This document shows positions 33,663 to 43,204 of a stretch of DNA of 46,915 nt, one piece after another. The notes below the pieces were generated by a model, which was not told the DNA's origin, searched no databases, and saw only the letters and a program-made list of their open reading frames with translations. The translations under genes were made by a program, and so were the position numbers. Source of the DNA: Sandaracinaceae bacterium (GTDB lineage: Bacteria; Myxococcota_A; Polyangia; Polyangiales; Sandaracinaceae); assembly GCA_040218145.1 (NCBI GenBank), contig JAVJQK010000036.1:1-46915 (forward strand), given 5' to 3'. Within the stretch, counting starts at the first letter, position 1. Each line of letters starts with the position of its first letter.

Positions 33663-36445
33663 GTGTCCTCTTGGCGCGGAGGCGCGCCGATGCGCAGCGC
33701 CTCGTCGAAGAGGCGCTGCAGTCCGTGAAAGCGAAGCGTGAGATCCACGTCCTGGGGGACGGTGCGGCCGCGCCCGACGACGTGCGCGATCCAGGGGGAG
33801 GGCGCGCCGCCGCGCGGGTCGAGTCGCACGTCGAGGCGCCCGTAGTCGAAGTCGGTCAGGGCGCCCGTGACGCGCCGGAGCGCGAGCGAGCCGCTCAGGG
33901 GGCGGGCCCACTCGTAGATCGCCCCGAGCGCCTGGTCCCCGGCGAAGCGGAAGTGACCTGGCCCGCGGCTCTGGAGGCGGGCCTCGCGCACCTGGAGCGA
34001 GCGGAGCCCGTCGTGTCCCAGCGACATCCGGACGCGTCCGTCGAGGCGCCCGTGCCCCCGCGCGCGGCCGCCGGTCAGCTCCGGCAGGATGCGCGACAGG
34101 TCGAGCCCGCGGGCGCGCGCGTCCAGCTCCACGCTCGGTCGATCCGCGTCGTAGACGAAGGGCGCCACGCGCACCCGCCCGCCGCCCACCGCGACCGCGA
34201 GGTCGTCGACCGAGAGCGCGCCGCTCGAGGCGAGGCGCAGGCGCGCGTGTCCTTCGCCGCCGACGCGCAGCCCGCCCACCCGGAGCGCGCTCCAGCGGAG
34301 CTCCGAAGGCGCCGCGCTCTCCGCGGGTGAGAGCCGCGACAGCTCGAAGCGCGCGTGCGCCCCGTCCACCCGCAGACCGTCGACCTCGAGGCGCGCGCCG
34401 TGCAGCGCGAGGGTGGCGGCGCCGTCCGCGGCGGCGTCGAGCGGGCAGTCGAGCGCGCCGCTGACCGGGCCCTGGAGGCGCAGTCCGGTCACGTCCGCGA
34501 GGAGCTGCGTGAGCGGCGCGCCGCGTCGCAGGGTGACGGGCGGCACGTCCACCCGCAGCCTGTCGCCCGTCGGCCTGAGGGCCAGGGCGAGCTGGCCGGT
34601 CGCGCCGCCCCCGAGCCCACACTCCAGCGTCAGGTCCGTGCCCGCGGGGCCGAGCTCCAGGCGTCCCGTCGCGGGGCCGAGCGCGTGACCTCGGCTGCCG
34701 AGCGTCGCCGCCTCGAGTCGGCCCGCTCCGCGGAGGCCCCGCGCGTCGAAGCGGAGCGGCAGCGAGAGCCGCGCGCGCTGGAGCTGCAGCCACCCGTCGG
34801 CGTCGCCGAGCTGTCGCGCCCGGAGCGCGAGCCGCGCCGATCCTCTCGGCGCGCCGTCCGTGAGCGAGACCGCCACGGCGCCTCGCGCGCGGACCCGCCG
34901 CGCCTGAAGCGCTCCGTCGACGCGTCGCGCGCGCGCCCGGAGGTTGCCCTGGAGACGCGTCGCGCCGTCCGCCTCGACGAGCCACGCGTGAGCGCCACGC
35001 GGGGTCATGTAGGCTTGCAATGCGTGAGCTGTGATGCGCTCGCCGCCGCGTCCCGTCCACGCGCGCGCCGCTCGCAGGCGCGCTCGCTCGCCCTGCACCG
35101 ACAGCCCGTCCGCCGACACCCTCACGCGCACGTCGGAGAGGGCGTCGATCTCCACTTCCCGAGCCTCTGTCTCCGCGAGCCGGACGCGGGCCCCGCGCAC
35201 GACGGCGCCCTCGCGGATCTCCACCGTGAAGTCTCCCGCGTCGCCGTGAGCTCGCGCGCGGAGCGACGCGTGGATCTGCGTCGCCGCCAGCGCGTCCGTG
35301 CGCAGCCGGTCCATCTCGAGCACCGCGCTGCCTTCGGCCGTGACCGCGCCCGCGTCGAGCTCCAGGACGCCCTGGCTCTGGACTCGGGGATCGTCCCCAT
35401 CGACGCTCGGGAGCGCGTCCAGCGGCAGCGTGCCCGCGAAGTCCCACGCGATCGCGCCCGCGCCTTCCGTCCACGTGGCGAGCCGGGGCGAGAGCTTGCC
35501 GCGCAGGTCGAGGCGGTCCTCGCCCCGCCGCTCGAAGAGCCCGCCGGTGAGCGTCCACGCGATCTGGCCCGCGTCCGGTGCGGCGTGCACGTCGATCCGC
35601 GGGACCGCGAGCCCCTCCACCTCGGCGTCGAGGACCGTCGCGTCCGCGCGCAGCGCGTCGAGGCGCTCGCCTCTCGCGCTCGCCTCCACCGACGCGACGA
35701 CGTGGCCCAGCGCGAGTCGGCGATCACCCACGGGGGCCTCGAGCGCGTCGAGCCTCGCGTCGAGCCGCAGCGTCCACGCACGCCCCGGTCGGACCGGCAG
35801 CTCGACGTGCACAGCGATGACATCTCGGCGCGGCGCCCGGCCGCGTGCCCGCACCGACAGCGCGTGCTCTCCTTGCGTGATCTCGACCCCGTGGACCCCG
35901 AGCGGCGACGTGACCTCGAACCTCCCGCCGCCCGGCCGATACGCGCCGTCGAGACGCACGACCACGCCGCCCAATGTCGCGCGAGCGTCACGCAATCGGA
36001 ACACGGGTTGCGGCGTCGCGCTCGTGGATGGAGACGAGAGGGCGGTGAGGACCCGGGCCGGGCTGCTCCGTCGGAGGGCGTCCACGCTCGCGGCGCTCTC
36101 CCAGCGGAGACCGTCGAGCAGCACCTCGCGCACCGTCCCCTCCATGAGGTCACCGACCCCGTAGCGGAGCTCCACCGCGCGGATCGTCAGGTCGGGCCCG
36201 AGCCGCACGTCGCGCAGGCGCAGCCGCTCGGTGTCGACGCTCTCCACGTGGAGCTCCACCGCGTCGAGCCCGAGCGCGGCCAGCTCCGCGCGGGCCCGCT
36301 CGTCGGCGTAGGCGACCGCGACCGAGCGGAGGACCCCCAGCAGGCCGAGCGCCACGAGGACGAGCAGGCCGAGACGGAGAGCGCGCACCCGTGCGCGGGG
36401 ACGGAGCGCCTCTCCGTCCGCTTCGTTGCGATTGTGGAGCACCAT
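33659..36445 (-). CDS. YdbH-like AsmA-family intermembrane protein
   Basis: A 928-residue protein from ATG 36445. A transmembrane segment near residues 22-42 anchors it in the inner membrane. The long rest is beta-rich, with repeated short strands such as RLRLRDVRLGPDLTIRAVEL, in the style of AsmA/YdbH periplasmic bridges. The C-terminal end (VDLTLRFHGLQRLFDEAL) resembles the end of YdbH. It overlaps the YnbE-like gene by 4 bases. Together with TamB and YhdP, YdbH is thought to carry glycerophospholipids to the outer membrane in E. coli; function here is inferred. Confidence 0.82.
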   Translation of the reverse strand: MVLHNRNEADGEALRPRARVRALRLGLLVLVALGLLGVLRSVAVAYADERARAELAALGLDAVELHVESVDTERLRLRDVRLGPDLTIRAVELRYGVGDLMEGTVREVLLDGLRWESAASVDALRRSSPARVLTALSSPSTSATPQPVFRLRDARATLGGVVVRLDGAYRPGGGRFEVTSPLGVHGVEITQGEHALSVRARGRAPRRDVIAVHVELPVRPGRAWTLRLDARLDALEAPVGDRRLALGHVVASVEASARGERLDALRADATVLDAEVEGLAVPRIDVHAAPDAGQIAWTLTGGLFERRGEDRLDLRGKLSPRLATWTEGAGAIAWDFAGTLPLDALPSVDGDDPRVQSQGVLELDAGAVTAEGSAVLEMDRLRTDALAATQIHASLRARAHGDAGDFTVEIREGAVVRGARVRLAETEAREVEIDALSDVRVRVSADGLSVQGERARLRAARAWTGRGGERITAHALQAYMTPRGAHAWLVEADGATRLQGNLRARARRVDGALQARRVRARGAVAVSLTDGAPRGSARLALRARQLGDADGWLQLQRARLSLPLRFDARGLRGAGRLEAATLGSRGHALGPATGRLELGPAGTDLTLECGLGGGATGQLALALRPTGDRLRVDVPPVTLRRGAPLTQLLADVTGLRLQGPVSGALDCPLDAAADGAATLALHGARLEVDGLRVDGAHARFELSRLSPAESAAPSELRWSALRVGGLRVGGEGHARLRLASSGALSVDDLAVAVGGGRVRVAPFVYDADRPSVELDARARGLDLSRILPELTGGRARGHGRLDGRVRMSLGHDGLRSLQVREARLQSRGPGHFRFAGDQALGAIYEWARPLSGSLALRRVTGALTDFDYGRLDVRLDPRGGAPSPWIAHVVGRGRTVPQDVDLTLRFHGLQRLFDEALRIGAPPRQEDT

Positions 36446-36605
36446 CGAGGGAAGCTCGCTCGCCGGGGCCTCGAGGCTCCCGCTCCTCTCGGGATAACCA
36501 GACGAAGAGGGTCCAGCAACGTCCGGCCCGGCGCGCGCGCCCGTTTGTGACGGCGCGTGACGGCGGGCGTCGCCCGCGGCGCTCCGGGCTGCTACGTCTG
36601 CGCCC

Positions 36606-37658
36606 GTGGACACGCGCGCGCACCTCTTCGGGATGATGCCGGACCAGCTGGCCGCGCACCTGCGCGCGCGCGGCGTGGACGCGTCCGACGCGGAGGCGCG
36701 GCGATACCTGGGTCACGTCATCTCGCGCGGGGGTGAGGGCGTCATGTCGCGCCCGCCGTCGAAGCGGTTCCTGGCTGGCGTCGAGGCGCACGTGGATCGC
36801 GCGCCGCTCGAGATCGTCGAGCGCGTGACCGACCCGAGCGACGGCTTCGTGAAGTACCTCTTCCGCTCGCCCGACGGCGCCCTCAGCGAGGCGGTGCGCA
36901 TCCCGCTCGAGAAGCCGGGCTGCTTCACGGTCTGCCTCTCGTCGCAGGTCGGGTGCGCGATGCAGTGCGTCTTCTGCGCCACCGGGCGCCTCGGCCTGAC
37001 CCGTCACCTCGAGGCGTGGGAGATGGTCGCCGCGTTCTCCGCCGTGCGCGACGAGGCGGCCGAAGCGGGAGGGCGGGTGACCGGCGCGGTGTTCATGGGG
37101 CAAGGCGAGCCGCTCCACAACTACGACGCGGTCATCCAGGCGGCGAAGGTCCTCTCGCACCCGTGCGGCGGCCGCATCAAGCAGGAGTCCATCCGGATCT
37201 CCACCGTCGGGCTCGTGCCGCAGATCCGTCGCTTCGCGCGCGAGGGGCACCGCTTCCGGCTCGTCATCTCGCTCAGCTCGGCCGTGGCCGATCGCCGCCG
37301 CCGCCTGCTCCCGGTGGCCGGCCGCTTCCCGCTCGAGGAGGTCGCCGACGCCATCCGCGAGTACGCCGCCGTCGCGCAGGGCCGGGTCACCATCGCGTGG
37401 GTCCTGATGGGCGGTGAGAACCACGACGCCGAGGAGGCGCGCGCGCTCGCGGCCCTGCTCGAGGGCGTGCCGGTGCGCGTCAACCTCATCGACGTGAACG
37501 ACGCGCGCGAGGACGGCTTCCGCCCCCCGACCGACGCGGAGCGCGACGCGTTCGTCGACGCGCTCCAGGTCCTGCGCGCGCCGATCGTGCGCCGCTACTC
37601 CGGGGGCAAAGAGAAGCACGCCGCGTGCGGCATGCTCGCCGCCGCGCGCGGCGCTTGA
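36606..37658 (+). CDS. Radical SAM protein of the RlmN/Cfr family
   Basis: A 350-residue radical SAM methyltransferase from GTG. The 4Fe-4S motif is CAMQCVFC (CxxxCxxC, about residues 118-125). A Gly-rich segment FMGQGEPLHNYDAV follows, and the C-terminal HAACGML carries the second catalytic Cys. RlmN-type enzymes methylate C2 of an adenine in 23S rRNA (and some tRNAs). The ~70-residue N-terminus differs from canonical RlmN, so this may be a paralogue with another target. It is divergent from the YdbH-like gene. Confidence 0.85.
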   Translation: MDTRAHLFGMMPDQLAAHLRARGVDASDAEARRYLGHVISRGGEGVMSRPPSKRFLAGVEAHVDRAPLEIVERVTDPSDGFVKYLFRSPDGALSEAVRIPLEKPGCFTVCLSSQVGCAMQCVFCATGRLGLTRHLEAWEMVAAFSAVRDEAAEAGGRVTGAVFMGQGEPLHNYDAVIQAAKVLSHPCGGRIKQESIRISTVGLVPQIRRFAREGHRFRLVISLSSAVADRRRRLLPVAGRFPLEEVADAIREYAAVAQGRVTIAWVLMGGENHDAEEARALAALLEGVPVRVNLIDVNDAREDGFRPPTDAERDAFVDALQVLRAPIVRRYSGGKEKHAACGMLAAARGA

Positions 37659-37668
37659 GGCGCTCGGC

Positions 37669-39177
37669 TCAGTCGGCCGCGCAGTCGTCGGCGCCGACGT
37701 CGTTCGCCGCGCCGCGGGGCTCGCCGTCGATGTCGTCCGTGACGTTAGAGACGGGCTCGCCCGCGCCGACCACCGCGGCCACGTCGCAGCTCGCGAGGTG
37801 GAGGTCGCCCGCGCTCGCGTCGACGAACCAGCTCGCCTCCGCGTCGGTCACGTTGCCGCCGAGCGTCGCGCTGGCGCCGTTGCGAGCGCGGATCTGCTGG
37901 TTGACGAGGTTGTTCTGGATGCTCAGCCCGCTCGTCGTGTCGTAGCGGTACTCGATGGCGTTCGGGTACGGATCGCTCGAGGCGAAGAACACGGTGTTGT
38001 TCGTGATCTGCGTGTCCTGCCCGCGCTGGACCTCGATGCCCACGTCGTGCTCGCCGCCCGCGGAGCGGTCGCTCCAGATCATGTTGTTGCGGATCACCGT
38101 GCCGTAGACCTCTTCGCGGAAGCCGAGCCCGATGCCGCGCGCGCAGTTGACGATGTGGTTGCGCTCGATGAGGTGACCCGAGCCGGACTCGCTGTCCCAC
38201 ATGTGGATCGCGTGCTCCGAGAGGCCGCCCGTGTAGGTCATGCCGCCGCGCTGGCCGGGCAGCTTGCCGTGGGCCGGGCGCTCGACGCCGCCGCGGTTGC
38301 AGTAGATGCCCTCGAAGTAGCTGTCGTGCACGTGCCAGTCGCGCGCGTCGTGGGTGTCGATGCCGCCCGTGTAGCAAGCGGTGTTGCCGTCCCTCGGCCC
38401 GTAGCCCCAGGCGTTGTCGCGCCCGGCCTCGGTCATGCGGAACTGGCTGCAGCTCACCTCCACGCCGTCGACCCGCTGGTCGCCGCCGGGGCTCGCCTTG
38501 AGGAACTGCTGGCCGCCGTCGACCAGGTGCACGTCGTGGATCAGCACGTCGTCGCCGTTCGCCCACAGGTGGACCAGGTGGAAGATCGAGCGCCGCACGG
38601 TGAAGCCGGAGAGCACCACGCCGGGCGCGTCGATCGTGATCGAGGCGGTGCTCCCGTTGTGGTCGCGGTAGGCCGAGTCGATGATCACGGCCGTCGGGTC
38701 GCCCGAGGCGCTGCGGAGCGTGACGTTCGGGGTCCGGAAGTAGAGCCCGGTGTAGTTGCCGCCCGACGTCTCCGGCAGCGTGTAGGTCCCGTCCTGGAGC
38801 AGGATGGTGGTGCCCTCCGCCGCGTCGGAGACGACCTGCCGGAGCGTGCGGTTCCCGCCGCCCTCGACCGAGACCATGCCGTCGCCCGCGGGCGAGACGG
38901 TGATCGTCTCACCCGTCGCGGCCACGATCTCCGCCGTGCGCGCGTCGCAGGCCGCCGGGGTGGGCATCGGCGTGCCGCCGTCGGGATCGATCGGGCCGCC
39001 GCCGTCGGGGTCCCGGCCGCCGTCGTCGCCCGGCGGCGCTCCGTCGGGCCGGACGGTGCTGCCGTCGGCGGGCGGGGTGACGGAGCCATCGGGGTTGGCG
39101 GGGGCGTCGTCGCAGCCGGCGCCGAGGACGAGCGCGGAGGCCACGAAGATCACGCGGAGAGGGGTGCTTCCAAGCAT
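37669..39177 (-). CDS. Right-handed beta-helix lipoprotein
   Basis: A 502-residue lipoprotein. Signal RVIFVASALVLGAGC ends in the lipobox, followed by a Pro/Asp/Gly linker (about 25-75). The body has repeated beta-helix turns such as GVVLSGFTVRRS, NHIVNCARGIGLGF, VIRNNMIW and TQITNNTVFF. This fold is common in polysaccharide lyases and phage tailspikes, but no catalytic residues can be assigned. Probably secreted and lipid-anchored. Converges with the radical SAM gene. Confidence 0.85.
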   Translation of the reverse strand: MLGSTPLRVIFVASALVLGAGCDDAPANPDGSVTPPADGSTVRPDGAPPGDDGGRDPDGGGPIDPDGGTPMPTPAACDARTAEIVAATGETITVSPAGDGMVSVEGGGNRTLRQVVSDAAEGTTILLQDGTYTLPETSGGNYTGLYFRTPNVTLRSASGDPTAVIIDSAYRDHNGSTASITIDAPGVVLSGFTVRRSIFHLVHLWANGDDVLIHDVHLVDGGQQFLKASPGGDQRVDGVEVSCSQFRMTEAGRDNAWGYGPRDGNTACYTGGIDTHDARDWHVHDSYFEGIYCNRGGVERPAHGKLPGQRGGMTYTGGLSEHAIHMWDSESGSGHLIERNHIVNCARGIGLGFREEVYGTVIRNNMIWSDRSAGGEHDVGIEVQRGQDTQITNNTVFFASSDPYPNAIEYRYDTTSGLSIQNNLVNQQIRARNGASATLGGNVTDAEASWFVDASAGDLHLASCDVAAVVGAGEPVSNVTDDIDGEPRGAANDVGADDCAAD

Positions 39178-39259
39178 GCGCCGATCATACCGCGCGCGGG
39201 CCGGCTGTCTGCACCAGCCCGCGCCAGCTCTCCACCAAATCGCGCCAAGCGCCGCTGCG

Positions 39260-39315
39260 CCCCAGCCGTCACAGCTCAGCCGTCACAGCTCATCCGTCAC
39301 AGCTCATCCGTCACA
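39260..39315. repeat. Four 14-bp tandem repeats at a gene end
   Basis: Four adjoining 14-bp units end at 39315. On the plus strand they read CCCCAGCCGTCACA, GCTCAGCCGTCACA and twice GCTCATCCGTCACA. The last unit contains the stop codon of the minus-strand lipoprotein gene, so copies of its final codons and stop continue past its 3' end. Confidence 0.9.
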
Positions 39316-40071
39316 GGAGGCGCAGAGCGCGGCCGGGAACGGCGGCGGGGTGAGCGCGCTCGCGACGACGTGCTCGCGGCCGGAGTCCGCGTCACCGCCG
39401 AACGAGTGGTCGGTGTCGGGGACGGGCAGGCCGGTCACCGCCGAGACCACGCCCGAGACCGTGACGCGGATGGGAGCGGCCCAGTCCAGCGCGGGATCAC
39501 AGCGCAGATCGAACGAGTCGCCGCCGGGGCGCAGGAACAGGCAGGACGCTCCGTCCTGGGAGACGGTCAGCGCGTCCGCGCCCGTCGCCTCGGGCCCGAG
39601 CTCGACCGGGCCCGTGAACTCGACGCGCAGCAGGTTCTCCTCGGGCTCGAGGAACCTCTGGAGCTCGGGCGTCGCGCGGCCGAACACACGCCAGGCGCGC
39701 GCGCCGTCGTCCATCGTGGTCCCGCCCCGGATCAGGTCGCCCTCGGGGTGGTCGTCCGCGGCCCACAGCACCACGTACCAGCGCTCCTCGAGCTCGGCCA
39801 CGGTGCGGAGCTCGTAGACCCACGCGCCGTCGTCTCCCCCTGGCCGCGCGACCGCCTCGAAGTCCACGGCGTCGAGCTCCGGGAGGGTCCGCAGCTCGAT
39901 CTGTTCGGGCCCGAGCTCGACCGTGGCGTAGAGGGTGAGGGTCGTGTCGTGCACGCCCGCGGGCGGGCCCGCCTGCACCGTCCCCTCGAAAGTAGGAGGC
40001 ACCTGGGTGCAGCCGCACAGGCCGAGCTGCGCCAAGAGCAACCCGAGTGAGCAGGTCGAAGTCGTGTTCAT
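39304..40071 (-). CDS. Hypothetical lipoprotein
   Basis: A 255-residue protein with signal TCSLGLLLAQLGLCGC and a Cys lipobox near residue 21. The mature part is beta-rich and acidic, with few marked motifs. The C-terminus has a short Cys pair (ALCASCDG). No family is recognised. The start is clear and the length seems complete. The final codons lie within a 14-bp tandem repeat. Confidence 0.72.
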   Translation of the reverse strand: MNTTSTCSLGLLLAQLGLCGCTQVPPTFEGTVQAGPPAGVHDTTLTLYATVELGPEQIELRTLPELDAVDFEAVARPGGDDGAWVYELRTVAELEERWYVVLWAADDHPEGDLIRGGTTMDDGARAWRVFGRATPELQRFLEPEENLLRVEFTGPVELGPEATGADALTVSQDGASCLFLRPGGDSFDLRCDPALDWAAPIRVTVSGVVSAVTGLPVPDTDHSFGGDADSGREHVVASALTPPPFPAALCASCDG

Positions 40072-40113
40072 CGGAACTGACGTTACCTCGTCCGCCGCGC
40101 CGGATCCAGGCGC

Positions 40114-42264
40114 TCAGCGTCGGCCGACGCGGCGGACCTCGAGCACGTCGCGGTGGCGGCCGATGCGATCGATGACCTGCGCGACCTGGTCGGCGCTCCG
40201 GCAGTCGAGGCTCAGGCGAATCGAGGCGGCCTTGCCGCGGTCGCTCTCGGCGCGCGCGCTCTGGATGTTCACGCCGATGGCGGTCACCAGCTTGCTCAGC
40301 TCACCCATCAGCCCCGCGCGGTCGTTCGCCTGGACGAGGATCTCGACCGCGTGCCGCTGCCCGGCGTCTTCGCCCCAGTCGATCTCCACCAGCCGCTCGG
40401 GCTCGGGCGTGCCGAGGATGTTGGGGCAGCGGCGGTGGTGGATCACGACGCCGCGCCCGCGCGTGACGAAGCCGACCACGTCGTCGCCGGGCACGGGGCT
40501 GCAGCAGCGCGCGCGCCGCCCCATGACCTCGTCCGAGCCGTCGATGCGCAGCCCCGACGCGGTCTGCCGCGTGGGCGGCGGGGGCGGCGTGGAGGGGAGC
40601 CGCGGCGGCTCGGGCGGCGCCTTCTCCCGCTCCAGGGTCAGCGCGGCCGAGGAGACCGAGTGCGCGTTGCGGTCGCCGTATCCCACCGCGGCGTAGAGGT
40701 CGTCGGGCGTGGGGTAGTCGAGCGCGGTCGCGATCTCCTCGATCGTCGCGTGCGCGAGATCCAGCCGCGCCAGCTCTCGCTCCACCATCTCCTTGCCGAA
40801 GCGGATCGACTCGCCGCGCCCCTGCTTGCGGAAGAACGCGCGGACCTTGCTGCGCGCGCTCGCCGTCTTCAGGAAGCCGAGGGTCGGGTTCATCCAGTCG
40901 CGGCTCGGCTGCGGCTCCTTGTGGGTCAGGACCTCCACCCGGTCGCCCGTCTTCAGCCCCGTCTCGAGCGGCACGATGCGCCCGTTGATCTTCGCGCCGC
41001 GGCAGCGATGGCCGACCATCGTGTGCACCCGGTAGGCGAAGTCGAGCGGCGTCGCGCCGACCGGCAGGTCGATCACGTCGCCCGCGGGGGTGAAGACGTA
41101 GACCTGGTCCTCGAAGATGTCGGTCTTGAGCGACTCGATGAACTGATGCGGGTCCGAGACCTCGCGCTCCCAGTCCATGAGCTGCCGGAGCAGCATGAAC
41201 TTGTCTTGCGGGCCTTTGCCTCCGCCGCCCTCCTTGTAGGCCCAGTGCGCGGCCACACCGAACTCGGAGAGCTGGTGCATCTGCTCGGTGCGGATCTGCA
41301 CCTCGACCGGCCGGCCGCCGGGGCCGATGACCGCGGTGTGCAGCGACTGGTAGCCGTTGTCCTTGGGCTTGGCGACGTAGTCGTCGAACTCGCTCGGGAT
41401 GGGCACGAAGGTCGAGTGGACCAGGCCGAGGACCCCGTAGCAGTCCTGCAGCCGCTTGGTGATCACGCGGACGGCGCGGAGATCGTAGAGCTGGTCGAAC
41501 TCCAGGTCCTTGCGCTGCATCTTCTTGTAGATGCTGTAGATGTGCTTCGCGCGGCCCTTGATGGAGGCCTCGATGCCCTCCTCCGCGAGCTTCTCCTCGA
41601 GCACCGCGACGACCTGGTCGATGAACGCCTGCCGCTCGTCGCGGCGCTCGGCGAGCAGCCGCTTGATCTCCGCGTAGGTGTCCGGCTCGAGCTCGCGCAG
41701 CGCGAAGTCCTCGAGCTCCCACTTGAGCTGCCAGATCCCGAGCCGGTTCGCGAGCGGGGCGAAGACGTCGAGCGTCTCGCGCGCGTAGCGCTGCCGCTCC
41801 TCCTGGCTCCAGGTCTCCTCGCGGATGGCGCGGATCCGCTGCACCCGCATCGCGAGCACGATCATCACGACGCGCACGTCGCGCGCCATCGCGAGGAACA
41901 TCTCGCGCAGCGTCTCGGCCGCCTCCTCCTCGATGCGGTCCCAGCGGATGCTCGCCAGCCGCTGCACCCCCGCGAGGAGCCGCGCGACGTCCTCGCCGAG
42001 CGCCTCGGTGACCTGCTCGAGGGGCAGCGCGCCCTCGATGAACGCCCGCGCGGTGAGCGACGCGGCAACCGCCGAGGGATCCAGCCGCAGCCGGGCGAGC
42101 ACCTCCGCCGTGTCGAGCGCGTGCTTCACCGCCTCGGGCTCGCGGCCCTCGTAGCGCGCCTGCACCAGCTCGAACGCCCGGCTCACCACCGCCGCGTCGG
42201 CGTCGGGGTGATGTTTGGCCAGGCGGCTGAGGAGGGCCTCCGGCTGCGTCGCGGGTGCGGTCAT
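40114..42264 (-). CDS. relA: RelA-type (p)ppGpp synthetase with degenerate HD domain
   Basis: A 716-residue long RelA/SpoT homologue. At residues about 69-74 the hydrolase signature His-Asp is replaced (SLTARA, Ala72-Arg73), although an earlier His at 48 is kept. Hydrolysis is therefore probably lost, as in E. coli RelA. The synthetase part is intact: IYSIYKKMQRKDLEF, LYDLRAVRVI, KDNGYQSLHTAVIGP and VEVQIRTEQMH. A TGS domain (VYVFTPAGDVIDLPVG), a Cys/His segment with ARCCSPVPGDD, and a C-terminal ACT domain follow. It makes the stringent alarmone (p)ppGpp, usually with the ribosome. Confidence 0.92.
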   Translation of the reverse strand: MTAPATQPEALLSRLAKHHPDADAAVVSRAFELVQARYEGREPEAVKHALDTAEVLARLRLDPSAVAASLTARAFIEGALPLEQVTEALGEDVARLLAGVQRLASIRWDRIEEEAAETLREMFLAMARDVRVVMIVLAMRVQRIRAIREETWSQEERQRYARETLDVFAPLANRLGIWQLKWELEDFALRELEPDTYAEIKRLLAERRDERQAFIDQVVAVLEEKLAEEGIEASIKGRAKHIYSIYKKMQRKDLEFDQLYDLRAVRVITKRLQDCYGVLGLVHSTFVPIPSEFDDYVAKPKDNGYQSLHTAVIGPGGRPVEVQIRTEQMHQLSEFGVAAHWAYKEGGGGKGPQDKFMLLRQLMDWEREVSDPHQFIESLKTDIFEDQVYVFTPAGDVIDLPVGATPLDFAYRVHTMVGHRCRGAKINGRIVPLETGLKTGDRVEVLTHKEPQPSRDWMNPTLGFLKTASARSKVRAFFRKQGRGESIRFGKEMVERELARLDLAHATIEEIATALDYPTPDDLYAAVGYGDRNAHSVSSAALTLEREKAPPEPPRLPSTPPPPPTRQTASGLRIDGSDEVMGRRARCCSPVPGDDVVGFVTRGRGVVIHHRRCPNILGTPEPERLVEIDWGEDAGQRHAVEILVQANDRAGLMGELSKLVTAIGVNIQSARAESDRGKAASIRLSLDCRSADQVAQVIDRIGRHRDVLEVRRVGRR

Positions 42265-42360
42265 CGCGCTGGAGGGCTAATCGAGGCCGGCCCGGAGCGC
42301 CAGCGCGGCCTACCGCGCCGTGGGCGGGGGAGGAAAGGATCTGGCGTTCGTATCTACAGT

Positions 42361-42397
42361 CCCGACTCGAGGACAGCGGCTGGCCGGCAGAGTCGGG
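42361..42397. repeat. Inverted repeat upstream of the gene at 42418
   Basis: Arms CCCGACT (42361-42367) and AGTCGGG (42391-42397) are perfectly complementary around a 23-base spacer. They lie in the divergent region between relA and the gene starting at 42418, and could be an operator or part of a 5' leader. Confidence 0.45.
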
Positions 42398-42417
42398 CAA
42401 CCAACGGGAGGCGATCG

Positions 42418-43098
42418 GTGGGAAAGTACGACGGACTGGACGAAGCGGCGTTGATCGCGGCCTGGAACGCCGCCAAGGCGGGGGTGAACAAGCCGATCCT
42501 GAAGGCGCTCGCGGCGCACGGCACTCCCTCGGCGGCGGAGTTCGTGCACGGCTGCATCCAGAAGCAGGCCACGTCTCGCAGCGCTCACTCGGTGATCGAG
42601 GTGCTGATCTCGATGGGCGCCCCCGCGGCGCCCTGGCTCGTCCGGATGATCACCTACCCGGACTCCGTCCAGGACGCCCGCGTACGGGAATGGGTGGCGG
42701 CCCTGGGCGCGATGGGAGAGGCGGGGGTCGCGGCCGCGCGGGTGGGTCTCGCGGAGGCGCTGGAGAGATACCGGGAGCTCTGGGACCAGACGCAGGCTCA
42801 GCTGGAGTCGTTGCCCGTGGAGGTGAAGGAGATCGTCTGGGCGGCCGTCCGGGTACCGTGGAGCGTCACGCTCGGCGACGGTGACCGCCAGGCGCTCGAG
42901 GGTCGCGCGGAGCTGCTCGAGGACTGGCTGCCCCACCTCCTCCCCGAGATCCGCAGCGCGGACCTCGCGGTGCAGCATCGCTCCCGTCTCCTGAACGGCG
43001 CGGCGTCGGCCATCGAGAACCTGTCGCTGGTGGTCGGCGAGCCGCTGGAGCCACGCCGCCCCGAGCCCTCGGGCAGCCTGGGTCTCCACCGCGTGTGA
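42418..43098 (+). CDS. Helical hypothetical protein (HEAT-like)
   Basis: A 226-residue protein from GTG with GGGAGG about 6 bases upstream. It is composed of amphipathic helices (LKALAAHGTPSAAEFVHGC, VIEVLISMGAPAAPWLVRM, VAALGAMGEAGVAAARVGL), which recalls HEAT repeats. No signal peptide or membrane segment is present. Such proteins usually act as scaffolds, but no partner is visible. It is divergent from relA. Confidence 0.65.
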   Translation: MGKYDGLDEAALIAAWNAAKAGVNKPILKALAAHGTPSAAEFVHGCIQKQATSRSAHSVIEVLISMGAPAAPWLVRMITYPDSVQDARVREWVAALGAMGEAGVAAARVGLAEALERYRELWDQTQAQLESLPVEVKEIVWAAVRVPWSVTLGDGDRQALEGRAELLEDWLPHLLPEIRSADLAVQHRSRLLNGAASAIENLSLVVGEPLEPRRPEPSGSLGLHRV

Positions 43099-43204
43099 AC
43101 TAGCGTCCCCGACGCCTGCCCCCCAGCAGCGCACTTCGCGCCAACGTTGCGCTCGAACGCGCCGCGCGCTCGCGGTGAGCCGGAACCGAGCGCAAGCTCG
43201 CGGC

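Noticed and set aside
33420-35558. 712-codon frame across the YdbH-like gene
   Set aside because: The upstream part is a shadow of the YdbH-like gene. Only the last 80 codons (YnbE-like) are real, with their own start and signal.
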